A program made the translations under genes and the position numbers. From contig RSEE01000137.1 of the NCBI GenBank assembly GCA_003971905.1, positions 89,387 to 153,386 on the forward strand: a stretch of 64,000 nt of DNA, given 5' to 3'. The stretch comes from Moniliella sp. 'wahieum'. Taxonomy: Eukaryota; Basidiomycota; Moniliellomycetes; Moniliellales; Moniliellaceae. Shown in pieces: positions 47,470-58,886 of the stretch; the first letter of the stretch is position 1; the number at the start of each line of letters is the position of its first letter. Below the pieces are notes generated by a model. The model was given only the letters and a program-made list of their open reading frames with translations. It had not been told where the DNA came from and made no database searches.

Positions 47470-48919
47470 CCTGGGACGTATACAACCGCACACGGCGGCT
47501 ACTATATTGGATCTTGGACATACATGGCTTTTTTGGGGGGGGCGGTGTTGTGCTAGCAAAACTGAGTGGTGACGACAAGAATGATGGACAAGCGGACGCA
47601 CATCATCTCTGCAGAGCATGTTTCCATCCTCCTATGTTCCACTGCATACCAAAATGACATGACTTCGCTTGCGTCATCCCTCTTTGCCTTTTCCCCTGCG
47701 AACGATAGTGCCACTCTATGCACGCCAGCAGATGACACGATAGGCATGTGGAGCGAACTGACCCCCGTTCCTTCGGCTCACAGACGGGCGCGAAGTTGGT
47801 CGAGCAAACAGCATCTATCGTCCACGGCGTTCCCTGCTATTATAGTACACAACTCAACGAACACATTCCCTCAAGGCCTCGATTATGGACCACTACACAA
47901 TCCTCCGCCGTACCGCGGCAATTGAGACGGTACAAGAACACGACACTGCTGGCATCGCAAACACGGCCCAAGACGCACGAGGAGATCTGGACGATGGAAC
48001 ATCTGGTCAAGAACGGGAGCCATGGTGCGCACGTCGCACACTTTCTTGCTGTGAATGAGAGCATAGCTCCTACATATAGCTCTTGTGGGAGCTATGCAGT
48101 GCATGCTATGATGACTTTACCACCTCCATCCCCAGTCAGCTGCACAATACAGACAGACTATATGTTTCCATCGTAGCCTCTCGGGCTGACGCTGCACATG
48201 TGAACTGGCGCACCACCGCAAGAGTTAGTTCTGTTTGCCGAGATTGGGCGAAATGGGTAAACATTTGTCTACCATTGATCAGCCCCAATGAGAAGGAGGC
48301 AGGCGTGAACAAGGAGTGGCTGATCGTAAAAGGGTGAAATCCCGGCGGGCCTCGCACCCGCAACGTCCTGAGCCTCGACCCCTGAGTCCCCTCTACAGAT
48401 TCATCCAATATCATCCGTATCGCGCTCTAATCTTCCAAAGTGTACACAGGGTTTCGATCCTGTCTTTCGCTTCGTTACTCGCCTCTGTTTCGTTTTGCCC
48501 TTTCCCTCGCCTTGTCTCTGACCTCGTATCATTCGTTCTTAGCCCTCACTTCTCCCCCCCATTCACTCGCTTCCCCCTTACACTGCAGACCTACTATTGG
48601 TATTTCCTCTGTTCCCCTTTTCTTATATATGTTCCCCTTTTCTTATATATATTACATGAGACACTGTCCAGGTATTCCGTCTCCTATAGCGATCGTGTTG
48701 GACGTGGTATCGTAACGTGTGGCAAAATGTGGTGTTCGGGAACTCGTTCCTGTGTGGTTCCAGCCCCGGTTTTCCCACGTAAAAACGAAAACGGGGCAAC
48801 GCAGAGGCAGGGGGGTGGGTACACGCACTAACTGACCCTGGATGCCCAATAAAGAAAGAAGAACGCACCGAGAGACAGATGGGAGGACACCTCTGATGCC
48901 ATCGCGATTGGATGGGCAG
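47470..48919. other. Intergenic region between convergent genes
   Basis: The HMG-box gene (+) and the OPT gene (-) converge here. It holds stem-loop repeat copy 3 and an imperfect direct repeat of GTTCCCCTTTTCTTATATAT near 48611-48650. No gene was recognised. Confidence 0.5.
48050..48152 (-). repeat. Dispersed stem-loop repeat, copy 3 (inverted)
   Basis: On the minus strand it reads GTGCAGCTGAC, GGGGATGGAGGTGG, AAAGTCAT and then CATAGCTCCCACAAGAGCTAT, matching 441-605 and especially 6095-6280. The core stem AGCTC/GAGCT has the same CCACAA loop as copy 2. A larger stem GCATAGCTCC (48061-48070) with GGAGCTATGC (48088-48097) encloses it. Confidence 0.65.
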
Positions 48920-51669
48920 CTAAAAAGGCAAGGGGAAAAGGATTACGGTCGTTGACGCTGAGATCTGTCGACAGACTCCGGCTGGATGTTCTAAGGGACG
49001 ACTAAGACGTGGTGGAAGGCGCGTTCCTGTTGGGGAAAAACGTGTCGTTCCAGACCAGAAGTTTTCCAGGGCATCGCCGTAGTCGTTCTGGGGCCCAAGT
49101 TTGCTCAGGTGATTGAGGAAGCGGGTAAAGCGGTTGTCAGTACCCTCTGTAGCATACTCCATGGCCGTGGTGATGGCTGCACAAAGCGAACATCCCACAG
49201 AAGCGGCGGCAGAGAGAATGTAATTCATCCTGTCGACAACCAATCCAGAGATTTTGTTAGAGAGAGAGTTAGCCACATTCATAACTAGAACAATTCCAAG
49301 TGAAGACAGAGTAGTAGGCGTACGCAATCCAATAATTCAATTGCCGACGACGGGAGAACAGTAGGTGAGTGACAGCCCCCCAGAAAAACCAGGAGGTCCA
49401 GCAAACCGTTGAAAAAAATGCGAATTGCGATACACCACCAAGAAGAGCGGCCAATGGATCGAGCGGAGGTGAGCAAAGTGATTCATCTGGGGGACACGCG
49501 TCCGGCAAGGTACAAGAACAGTGGCGCGACTGCACCAATAAGGAAAATACAGAGTCCACTGGTATTGATGCAGGAAGCCGTTCTTGTATGCCCCGATGCC
49601 AGTCCAATATATGGGATCGTACAAACCTATAACCTGCGGTTGGGCTGAGGTGGTGAGCTTCAGCGTATCGGAACTCCATCCCACCCAAATTCCACTTTGC
49701 AACACTGAGCCGGCGAACTGGGTTCCAACGAGTACAAAGAAGGTGATCCGTGGCGGGATTTTAAAGTAGACTGCCAGTTTGGAGCAGCCACAGTAGAGCA
49801 TCGCCTGTTGGATGGTCCCCGCGCAGCATATCTGAAAAAGAGGAAGGATAGTCGTGTGCCCAGGCAGAGAAACACTAGCAATTAACGTCGCCAAGTGCTC
49901 CACACACTTCATTCCACCGACGTCCGGCCCAGCACAAGGCCTACTGGAACATGAAAATTGCAGCCAGCGCCAGGGCAAGCACAATCGCCCAAACCGGTAC
50001 CGAGGTGTGGTACACGTGCACCATGGGGATGGCAAAGGCAAAGGCAACCAGAAGCAAGCACAGGTACCACCAAGTGGGAACAGACGGGTAGCGGGCGAGT
50101 TGGCGGGTGGGGGTCAGGGGAATCAGCCACGTTGGACACCTTCCACAAGCGGCGTAGTTCGCCGCCATGGAAAAGCGGGGTGTGCACGAGTAAGGCGGTG
50201 CAGGCAGCATAGGAAAACGCCCAGGCCATGACGCTTGTGGCAGAAAAGTATCCCTGGGGTGGATGGGGCAAAGCAAACTGGGAGAGATCTAGATCCATGT
50301 CTTGGGGCAAGGGGTTGGTAGCATGTCGGTGGTGTTCAGCTGTGGGTACCAAATCATGTTCATAACGCTATAGGGAATGCAGGCCGCTAGGCTCCGGTTG
50401 GTGAAAAAGGTCGGGAGGGCAATGACCCACATGGCAACGGCGAAGCCACAAAATACGTTGACCAGCGCGCCCCATGGGACGATCAAGGGTGAATTCAACG
50501 CTGAGATCACTGCAGTCCAGTCCAGGGACCAAAAAGACCAGCCCATGCCACCCTTTCCATCAAACAATAGATTGGCCACAAAGTTGGACGGAGCAATCCC
50601 GTTGGCCACTGGAACATTGACAGAGGTGGGTAGAAAATAGTGGGAGCCAGTGCCAGATGAACATGACCGTCGCCACAATCCAGAAAATGCGGCGACGGTT
50701 CCAGTTGCCACGCCGAACCCCGTGTAACGCCGTGAGCATTGCACTGGTCTGAAGCTGCTGAGGATAAATCAGCTCACCAGGCCAAATGAGAAGACGTGTC
50801 GCAAGACCGGCCAAGGCAAATCCAAAGAATGGGGTCGAGAGATAGATAAGAAAGAGGAAGCCGGGTGGGAATGTGGTCTCTTGTTTTTGTGCCACCATTA
50901 GTCAATGAGGATTCGTCAGAAAGACATTCCGGCCAAGTATTGCATGGTTAGGTTGGAGCCCATGGCAACCGCAGCGACGATGGTGCAGATCCTGCGCGAA
51001 CACTCACACGAGTCAGACAGGGTCTCCTTACCTGGAACCTCACCATCTCGGAAGGTGGGACGCACGTATGTTCCTTGAGGTTGAAAGGGCCCGGGTTGAT
51101 GAACCAAGCCAGGGGCCAGTGGATGGGTACGGTATTTTCGATAGCGCAAAACCCAAACAGTAGGCGAATGGCTGCACCCAACACTGCACTTGTAGACACA
51201 AATATCTGTGGGTTGGCCGAGGTTCCTCGGGTCTCCATAGCAACGAGGGGCGTGGTCAGGCCGAGGGCCAGCACCATGGAAAGCAGCCAGGTGCGGATCG
51301 TATTGATTGGCATGTCTGGGTCGTCTTCGTTAGGCACGACGGCACGTACACGCGCATCAGCCAAGTCCAGATCCTTCTCTTCGTCTGTGTCGTTTTCATC
51401 TGCATTGTTTGTGCTTTCACCCCACTGATCCGATTCCTGGTTCTCGTTCGTCGCGGATCGTGTCCCAGACGGTTCATCATGCCGACTCAGCAGCCGGTCG
51501 TTTTGATAGAGCGCGTTTTCCAAGAGCGACTCTGTTTCGATCCTATTTTCGTAGTCGTCCTCGACTGTGTTTGTAAATGAAAATGGGTAGTATTCTTGTA
51601 CGTCGCGTGGTTTGTTATTGTTATGCTATCAATTGTGAGAGGCCGAAGAGAACCGATGGCATCCGGCAT
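48920..51669 (-). CDS. Oligopeptide transporter, OPT (ISP4) family
   Basis: A plasma-membrane proton-coupled importer of tetra- and pentapeptides or glutathione-like substrates. Family hallmarks in order: a charged cytosolic N-terminus, then DDPDMPINTIRTWLLSMVLA, WFINPGPFNLKEH (the NPGPFNxKEH signature), MGSNLTMQYLAG, IWPGELIYPQQLQTSAMLTA, ALNSPLIVPWGALVNVFCGF, IPYSVMNMIWYPQLN, TALLVHTPLFHGGELRRLW, VWAIVLALALAAIFMF, LCQIC-like loops with LAVYFKIPPRITFFVLVGTQ, and near the end MNYILSAAASVGCSLCAAI and DNRFTRFLNHLSK. This covers the family from end to end. Frames change about every 300-500 bases; some changes can be short introns (near 51040-50960), others single-base errors. The ATG at 51669 would need a very short intron (about 51565-51601), so the start is uncertain. 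Confidence 0.92.
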
Positions 51670-52158
51670 GGACGGAAGGTCCGAGCCTTTGGAAAGTTTG
51701 TTGGTCCGTTCCTCATCTGTTTCGTTGGGCTCGCTCGAGCGAGGAGTCGACAGATGTCAGGCCTTTGTTTTGCTTGTGGCGTTGCTGTTGTTGTTGTTGG
51801 TGGTGGTGGTGGCGAATCACAGTCATTGTGTTGAGCTTGCAGTTATCCTATGAGAGGTCGTCGTCCCAACTCCGTTCCGACTCGCAGGTCGTCAAGTGCT
51901 CCCTTCCTCACTCTCCCGCTCATATCATGCTCTTGTGTGCTCGAGCCTGGAGGCGATAAACTTCCCAACCGCGCCAAAGGAATGCAACACTTAGCCGCAG
52001 AAGCGCAAAACCCCACCAAGCATATTGGTACGGTCGCTCCCTCCTCACCTCCTGTTATCCGCGCCCGCTTCACCTAAGTGTTAGCATTATCGACTGTATA
52101 ACCCCGAGGACAGAACAAGCAGTGGGACAGGGTGAACACGTCGGCGCAACTGTAGGGT
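51670..52158. other. Intergenic region
   Basis: This is the upstream region of the OPT gene. It contains a GTTGTTGTTGTTGGTGGTGG microsatellite near 51788. No gene was seen. Confidence 0.5.
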
Positions 52159-53569
52159 CTAGCTTTCACATCTTTGAATCGCGGGCAAGGCACTGGTGGG
52201 TGATGTGGCAACAATTCGACGCACATCGCGCTTCAGAAGGTTGTTAAGGACTGTGGGATGGAACTGTGCCGCGCGGGCTGCAATCGGGGTTCGGAGAATG
52301 CGAGCCAGGGAGCGACAGTGACTAGTGACTCGCGAGCGGAGGATGTATCCCGTGTGCAATGGTTCAACCGACGGCTGCAAGCGAGAAGCAAGTCGAGGAA
52401 GAGCGAAAACAGGAGCGTAAACACCCGGGTTACTTTGAGACCGCTTGCGGCGGTACGACCTGCCCATCCGGACATGGCACGGCGGCGCTCCCGAAGCCAA
52501 CCCGCTCCGGCCGGCACGCGTGTCCTGCTCGTTACAGTCAGTCAGTTGGCGCAAAAGGGCTTGGGCGACTGTATGGTCATCTGGCTCGGCGTGCCATTTA
52601 CCGGACTGGACTTGATCCAGGCAGCCGGCCGCGCTGCTTGTTGGTCCAACAAGCAGGACGACATGATAGTCGCTGCGGTGCCAGGACGTGGAGGGAGCCC
52701 GCAAGTGTACAGCATGCGAGCGACGAGGCCCATGCTGCGCCCCACCGCGTGCGCAGCTGCCACCCATTCTTCTTCCCCCGCGCATGGAGCCAGCAGCAGC
52801 GACCAGGCAGCGCGACGAGCAGTCACCACCCTGGCTCCCGCACGACTCGCCCCTGTATGGTCCAGGCCCCAGCCGCGACTTGTCCCCTCTGGAAACCAGC
52901 CCCCGCCTCGTCGTCAGCGGAGCCCACCCCATCTGGTCTTGGATCTGGGCCGCGATGACCCTGTCAGCTGTTTCTCCCAAATCCACGTTGAACCAAAGGG
53001 GCTTTGCCTGTCCACATATTGAAAAGATGTGCATCCCACCCCAGGGGAAGGAAGTAGCATGGCGCGTCTCCTTGTCAAGCAGGGAATCCAACACCGTCCG
53101 TTCCTGCCGGTCGAACGCACAGCCGAAGAACAAAAGGCTTGTTAGGGGATCAATCCCCGCTTTGTTCTGGATCGGAACTTGGGCCGTGACGCAAACGATG
53201 GTGTGTTGCGAATCGATGTGGACCCAGATCGGCGTGGAGGTGGGACGCGAATGGGGGCGCGGTTCGAGTGGGTGCTGTTGGCGTCCCCAAGAGGCCGCTC
53301 ATCCCGCTGTAGGAGTTACGGGCGAGCGAGAGACAAGTGCGGGGGGCCGGGGGGAGTGAGTACTGAGTGGAGGAGCGTGGCCTGGACGCTGGCCATCGTG
53401 CCGCTGGGGTGCTCGGCTGCGGTCGACGGGGAGCGGGGAGCAGCCAATCGGCGGCGGTTGCGTTTAAGGCCCGGCAGTGGCGGAACGCCGCAGCAGGCGG
53501 AATAGCACGTGCCATGACATAATGCACCGATCGGCCGGCAGCGTGGGGGTATTTGATGGTGCCCCACAC
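52159..53569 (-). CDS. Unidentified protein-coding region
   Basis: The best protein-like stretch reads IWVHIDSQHTIVCVTAQVPI, QNKAGIDPLTSLLFFGCAFD, RQERTVLDSLLDKETRHATS and FPWGGMHIFSICGQAKPLWF, followed by NVDLGETADRVIAAQIQDQM (about 53235-52900). It has mixed hydrophobic strands and no low complexity, unlike shadow frames nearby. Farther left, pieces in other frames (MLYTCGLPPRPGTAATIMSS, VFTLLFSLFLDLLLACSRR) may belong to it. I do not recognise the family. The start, exon structure and even the left end are uncertain, and a + strand frame (52258-53022) overlaps it. I favour the minus strand because of the quality of the stretch above. Confidence 0.35.
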
Positions 53570-54103
53570 GCCCCCGCTACCTTGGCTCGACCCACCCGTC
53601 TATACGCATCAGTACGCGTACTCTCTGACCATTCCCACCTGCTTTTGTCCCGCTGACCGGGTACTGCCGTTTCGTATCGTCAGACAACCTCGTGTGCTGC
53701 GGCTGCTCTTCCGCCCACGACTCCACTCCCGCTCGTTCCACTGCGCCGTTTCTCCTCCCCCTGGGGCTCCTAGTACTCCTGCCGCCCCCGCTACCCCGCC
53801 CCTGTCGTCATCCCAGCTCTCGCCTTGGGCGATCACATCCCGTCTTTCGCGTGAGGCGCACAGACGCGCCGGTCTCGTTGCCCGCTCTGCCCCTCTCCTC
53901 CATTGTGGCTTCACCCCACGCCACAAAGCAAATCCAACAAGTCAGATCAACGCAAAGCAAAGCGAAGCAAAACAACCAGCAAATGATGCAGTCTATCTGA
54001 GGAGGGCAAGGTTGCCAGGCGCCGGAACAGAAAATGTGCACTGCATGCATGAGGGGAGGCGCAATGTGGCCCCAGTAAGGTCCGCCACAGATCTCATGCC
54101 AAA
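53570..54103. other. Intergenic region
   Basis: No gene was recognised between the two unidentified minus-strand genes. AAAGCAAAGC-type repeats lie near 53950. Confidence 0.45.
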
Positions 54104-55134
54104 CTAACTAGCGCGCCAGAGTGGGAGTGAGAGTGGTAGTGAGAGTGGGAGTGGAGCAGGAGCGAGAGCTATGCGCAGCCCGGCCGCCACTGCTGCCGCT
54201 ACGACTGTGGCAATAGCGGCCCATACAAGCCGCGCGCGACGGGCGTCGCAGGCTGGATCCCACAATGCCGAAGCAAGCAGCGCGTGTCCCGCCCCCCCCC
54301 CCCCCCAAGGCTGTATAGGCTGCGGCGCGCTGGGCGGGCGTGGTATGGGCCGAGTCGTTGGCAATGGCCGCGAGGGATTGCAGGCGCTCCCACTCCTCGT
54401 GCGAAAAAACACGGACGGTTTGGTAATCGTAGACAAGGCTCAAGCTCTTGTGCGTCTCGGGCAGGAGATGTTGGCGTCGATCTGGATCTGGATGTAGCCC
54501 TCGGGTTGGTCTTGCGGCAATAGGCTCAAGATGCCGCTCGGATAGGTCGCATGCCGAGTCAGTTTCACCGCCACCTGACCCGGGGCTGGGGGCCGGGGCG
54601 GGGGGTACACGGCACGTGGAATCAAGGAGAAACTGGATAGTTTGCTGCATTTTCCTCTGAATCTTGGGGCTGGGGTGGTCAGCGTAGAACAAGTCGGCCT
54701 TGACATAGAGTGGTACGCGTTCCTCTACGGGCGCACGCCGCGCAAACGCCGCATTGGCCTTCTGCATCCATCGCAGTTTGCACTCAAACACCTCAGCCTT
54801 TGACTCTCCCACGATCTCGCGCCCCACACCGCACACCCCCCCACGTCTGCCCGCGCGTCGCGGCGCACCTCGGGGAGAAAGCGGAACACGCCGCGGTCCG
54901 GCCAGGACCGCACTCCGTTCGGGACGAGTTCCCACCGCACGCGAAGCGGCGGAGGCGGGAGAGGTAGGCGCGGCCCCGTGCCACGGCCCAGGTGAGAAGA
55001 CGCGCGGCCCAGTACACGAGCATGGCCCAGGAGACGAGGAGCAGCGGGATCGGCCATGCCAGCATCTTGGCGAGGAGGAACGAGAGCGCTTGCAGCAGCA
55101 GCAGCAGCAGCAGTGCTTGTTGCCACAGCGTCAT
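54104..55134 (-). CDS. Unidentified membrane protein with terminal membrane segments
   Basis: The ATG at 55134 opens TLWQQALLLLLLLQALSFLL and MLAWPIPLLLVSWAMLVYWA, one or two membrane helices followed by basic residues (RLRR). A soluble part follows: AEVFECKLRWMQKANAAFAR, ERVPLYVKADLFYADHPSPK, IQRKMQQTIQFLLDS, then YIQIQIDAN and ETHKSLSLVYDYQTVRVFSH with EEWERLQSLAAIAND. Near the end comes another hydrophobic segment, VWAAIATVVAAAVAAGLRIA, before the stop at 54104. The leucine run is encoded by a CTG repeat (55092-55112). I do not recognise the family. At least three frame changes occur, and a low-complexity insert (about 54280-54305) contains a C14-type run. It is the last chromosomal gene before the rDNA. 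Confidence 0.5.
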
Positions 55135-56576
55135 GCTCAGTGGCGTCGCTGGTGGCGGTTAGGGGCAGACGCTGCTCAATGTGGCGTTGGTGGTCCGGCG
55201 GGGCATGCAAGGAAGCGCCCTGGGTGGGTTGGCTACTGTTGGTGGGGGGGAGAGGAACGGGCGCAGCGCCACAGCCCCGCAGTCTAGGCAACCGATCCCA
55301 CATCCGTGCGAGCAACCCGCGGGGTTTCGGGTGCTGCTCGGATTGCCCCGGCACGCACAGATCAGTCACGTGAAGGCTGCCGCGTGTCACAACCCGGTTT
55401 TTATTGTCCGCTTGGCCCTCCCCTCGGCGTGGCCGAGGCCGGTATCCGCGCTTGCCGCTCTGCTGGCTCACCTGCATTTGCCAGCCGCATCAACCCCTGC
55501 ACCGCTAGCCGATCTGCCTTCTAGTGGCGTCCTGTCGGGCCTGCTCAGCTCGGTGATCGGCCACCTGCACACTTACGCGGCTTGCCCTACCGCCGCTAGA
55601 CGAGCAGGATCATTATTGTACTACGTTTCCATGTCCCTTGTGTCTTATCATTTCCACACGGAAGCTTTTCCTGCGGTGTGGGTCGATCCAGACGGATCGA
55701 ACCTGGTATCGGTTTTGTTTTCCTGGGATGAACAGATTGAAGGGGACCGTGTTTGTGTGTCGGAATCGTGGGCATCTCTGTTTTCATCGCCTTGCCCTCC
55801 TCGGGAGCGAGCGACAGTTTTTGTTGGGCCTCGGCCAGGATGCTGATTGGAACGATATGGGCCGGCGGTTACCGGCTCAGGCATAGTTAGTCACTGTACT
55901 GCCGAGCTCGCCTGCTCTCTGGTACTTCGCATTGAGAGAGTCGATGGGGCTCACGCCTAGTGAACGGTTGATGCTACGTCTGAATGGTATTGGTATGAGT
56001 GATAAAGGGGGTGAAGGAGTACCTCTGGGTGTGGGGTGAGAGTGGGGGTATGAATGGATGGGCATGGGCGAGGGGTCAACATGGTAGGTACTATATATGG
56101 ACTGTAGCTCTTTACTGTGGTGGACGGTGGGGACGAGGTATGTTAGTACCCAAGGAAGCTACGGATGGGGGCTGTGTGCATGCAAAAGGGAAGATGTCAG
56201 GGAGAACGTTCAGAGGAGAGTGGGGCCAAGTAGGGAAATATGGGGCATGTATTGGTCTGGCGTGGGGGGCGGGGGGCAGCCCCCCGTGCGGGGCGCAGGC
56301 AGCGGGGAATTACCACCTACTGGGTGCGTGCTCTCAGGGCACCGCCCTAGTGGTCAGTCTAAGTCTGTATTTTCAGGGATCAGTATGTCGGAAGAGAGTC
56401 AGTATATCTACAAGTCGGCATCCTACTACAGATGGAGGTGCCGCAGTAGAGACGCAAGAAGGGGATCAAATGGCAAATTCATTTCTTTTTTTCGCTCCGA
56501 AATTAGTGAGTAGGGTTGGATTTGAAAAGGTGCTTAAGCCCCCCTCTCTGAGGAGAGAGGGGGGAAAGAGGCACAC
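55135..56576. other. Spacer between the last gene and the broken 28S gene
   Basis: No gene was recognised. From about 55980 rightward the sequence becomes G-rich on the + strand with words such as GGAGTACCTCTG, GGTAGGTACTATATATGG and TTAGTACCC, in the same style as the intergenic spacer at 62.9-64 kb. Hairpin CGGGGGG/CCCCCCG with loop CAG lies at about 56269-56285. It could be spacer or insertion sequence fused to the 28S gene. Confidence 0.45.
56539..56564 (-). repeat. Perfect 11-bp hairpin next to the 28S break
   Basis: Stem CCCCCCTCTCT (56539-56549) with AGAGAGGGGGG (56554-56564), loop GAGG. In the direction of rRNA transcription it lies 13 nt after the last 28S base. Confidence 0.85.
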
Positions 56577-56660
56577 AGTAGATAGGACAGTGGGGGTCTC
56601 GTTAATCCATTCATGCGCGTCACGAATTAAATGACGAGGCATTTGGCTACCTTAAGAGAT

Positions 56661-56692
<32 letters not shown>

Positions 56693-56708
56693 GTTGAATC
56701 TCTTCACT

Positions 56709-56742
<34 letters not shown>

Positions 56743-58517
56743 CGTCAACACCACGTTATGGCCATCGCAATGCTATGTTTTAATTAGACAGTCAGATTCC
56801 CCGCGTCCGTACCAGTTCCAAGTCGCTTGTTCAGCGCACCTTTCGGACCGCGCCGCAGCGCGCGCCAGCCGCCAGGAGCTTGCGCCCCCGGCGCCAGGCC
56901 GCCCACCCGCACGCCCCGGCCAGCACCCAAGCCTTGGAGCCAATCCTTCTCCCAAAGTTACGGATCAAATTTGCCGACTTCCCTTACCTACGTTCTCGTT
57001 TCAACTAGAGGCTCTTCACCTTGGAGACCTGCTGCGGTGATCAGTACGACCGGGCGAGAGACTAGACACGCACCAGGATTTTCACGGGCCGTCGAGCACA
57101 CACCAGATGCCAGCGTAGCGCCAGCACTCTTCCCACGCCCCTGCACCGTCTCTCCGGATAACCCGATTCCACGGCGCATTCTCAGCATGGTTAAGCAGAA
57201 AAGAAACTCTTCCTGGGTACTCGCCAGCGTCTCCTGGCTTGCTTGCGTTTACCGCTCTGAACATCCTCATCCCGGCGACGGAATCTTAACCGTCTTTCCC
57301 TTTCCCGAACCACACCCCCCAAAAGGGTGCTATGGATCAGCATCAGCCTATCGGTTAGGATCGGCTCACCCATGTCCAACTGCTGTTACCATGGAACCTT
57401 TCTCCACTTCAGTCTTCAAGGTTACTCGCTTGAATATTTGCTACTGCCACCAAGATCTGCACCAGGGGCCGTTCCACGCAGGCTCACGCCCAACGCTTCG
57501 GCACAAAACCCCCGCGCCTGCCTACTCTTTCGCACAACTCTGGCACGAAAGGTGTGGTATGGGAGACACGCTTCAGCGCCATCCATTTTCAGGGCTAGTA
57601 CATTCGGTTGGTGAGTTGTTACACACTCCTTAGCGGATTCCGACTTCCATGGCCACCGTCCACTGTCTAGATGTACCAACACCTTTTGTGGTGTCTCATG
57701 AGCGTGTACTCTGGCTCCTTAACCACACGATCGTTCATCCCGCATCGCCAGTTCTGCTTACCAAAATGGCCCACTAAAACTCACATTCAACGCACAAGCT
57801 CAACCAAGCAGCAAGTGCTTCTTACGCATTTAAAGTTTGAGAATAGGTTAAGAACATTTCGTCCCAAGGCCTCTAATCATTCGCTTTACCTCATAAAATT
57901 GTTCTCACACGAGCTTCTGCTATCCTGAGGGAAACTTCGGGCAGGAACCAGCTACTAGATGGTTCGATTAGTCTTTCGCCCCTTTGCCCAGCTCAAACGA
58001 TCGATTTGCACGTCAGAACCGCGACGGACCTCCACCAGGGTTTCCCCTGGCTTCATCCTAGCCAGGCAAAGTTCACCATCTTTCGGGTCCCAACAGGTAT
58101 GCTCTTGCTCAGACCCATCTTGTGCGCACACGCAGGGCCGGCCGGTACTGCACCCGAGGGTTCGTACCCACATCACTTTCATTTCGCACGCCGGGTTTGC
58201 CACCCACATACTCGCATACATGTTAGACTCCTTGGTCCGTGTTTCAAGACGGGCCGCTGAAAGCCATTAAGCCCATGTCCACCACACGGCAGTCCTCGTC
58301 GTCCGCAGGGCATCCACAGCGCGGCTATAACACTCCCCCCAAGGGAAAGCCACCTTCCGCGCTGCCTTCTCCCCCACACACAACCGACATGGGCCCCACG
58401 CCGCCACAGTACACCCCCCGAGAGGGCAGACGCGGCGCCGCTCCGGCACTGACTTCCAACGCTTCCCTTTTGGCAATTTCACGTACTCTTTAACTCTCTT
58501 TCCAAAGTGCTTTTCAT

Positions 58518-58551
<34 letters not shown>

Positions 58552-58886
58552 TCCCCCATATTTAGCCTTGGATGGCCTTTACCACCCCTCTTTGCGCTGC
58601 ATTCCCAAACAACGCGACTCGTCGAGCGCACCCCACAACACGGCACCAGGCCAGACCAAGCACGGGATTCTCACCCTCTCTGATGCTGCTTTCCAGCAGA
58701 CTTGGCGTCCAGCCGCACCGCACGAGGCACGTCTCCAGCTTACAATGCGCCCGCAAGGGAGCTTTCAAATCTGGGCTCATCCCGCTTCGCTCGCCGCTAC
58801 TAGGGGAATCCATGTTTGTTTCTCTTCCTCCGCTTATTGATATGCTTAAGTTCAGCGGGTAGTCCTACCTGATCTGAGGTCGAATC
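56577..58886 (-). rRNA. 28S (LSU) rRNA, 3'-truncated
   Basis: The 5' end at about 58886 is set by TTCGACCTCAGATCAGGTAG and the complement of the ITS4 site GCATATCAATAAGCGGAGGA (about 58829-58848). About 2.3 kb is colinear with eukaryotic 28S genes, including GGTGTTGACGCAATGTGATT, AGCGCGGGTAAACGGCGGGA, CTCTTAAGGTAGCCAAATGC and GACGCGCATGAATGGATTAA. Homology stops abruptly after CTGTCCTATCTACT at 56577 (the usual sequence has CCC, here CC). The remaining third, including the peptidyl-transferase centre and sarcin-ricin loop, is not found in the window. No intron is needed in the part present, since its length agrees with intron-less genes. As it stands the gene cannot give a functional large subunit rRNA. 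Confidence 0.95.

Noticed and set aside
48335-48375. tRNA-like arm on the minus strand
   Set aside because: GCGGG/CCCGC with a 7-base loop resembles a T arm, but the loop is not TTCGA-like and no matching acceptor or A box exists.
48000-56577. R1-type retrotransposon body left of the 28S break
   Set aside because: I found no reverse transcriptase or endonuclease motifs; the OPT gene and other gene-like regions occupy the space.
55900-56577. Group I intron starting at the 28S break
   Set aside because: No convincing P/Q/R/S core elements were found by eye; left open for a covariance search.
57082-58867. Open frames inside 28S
   Set aside because: Chance frames in rRNA sequence.
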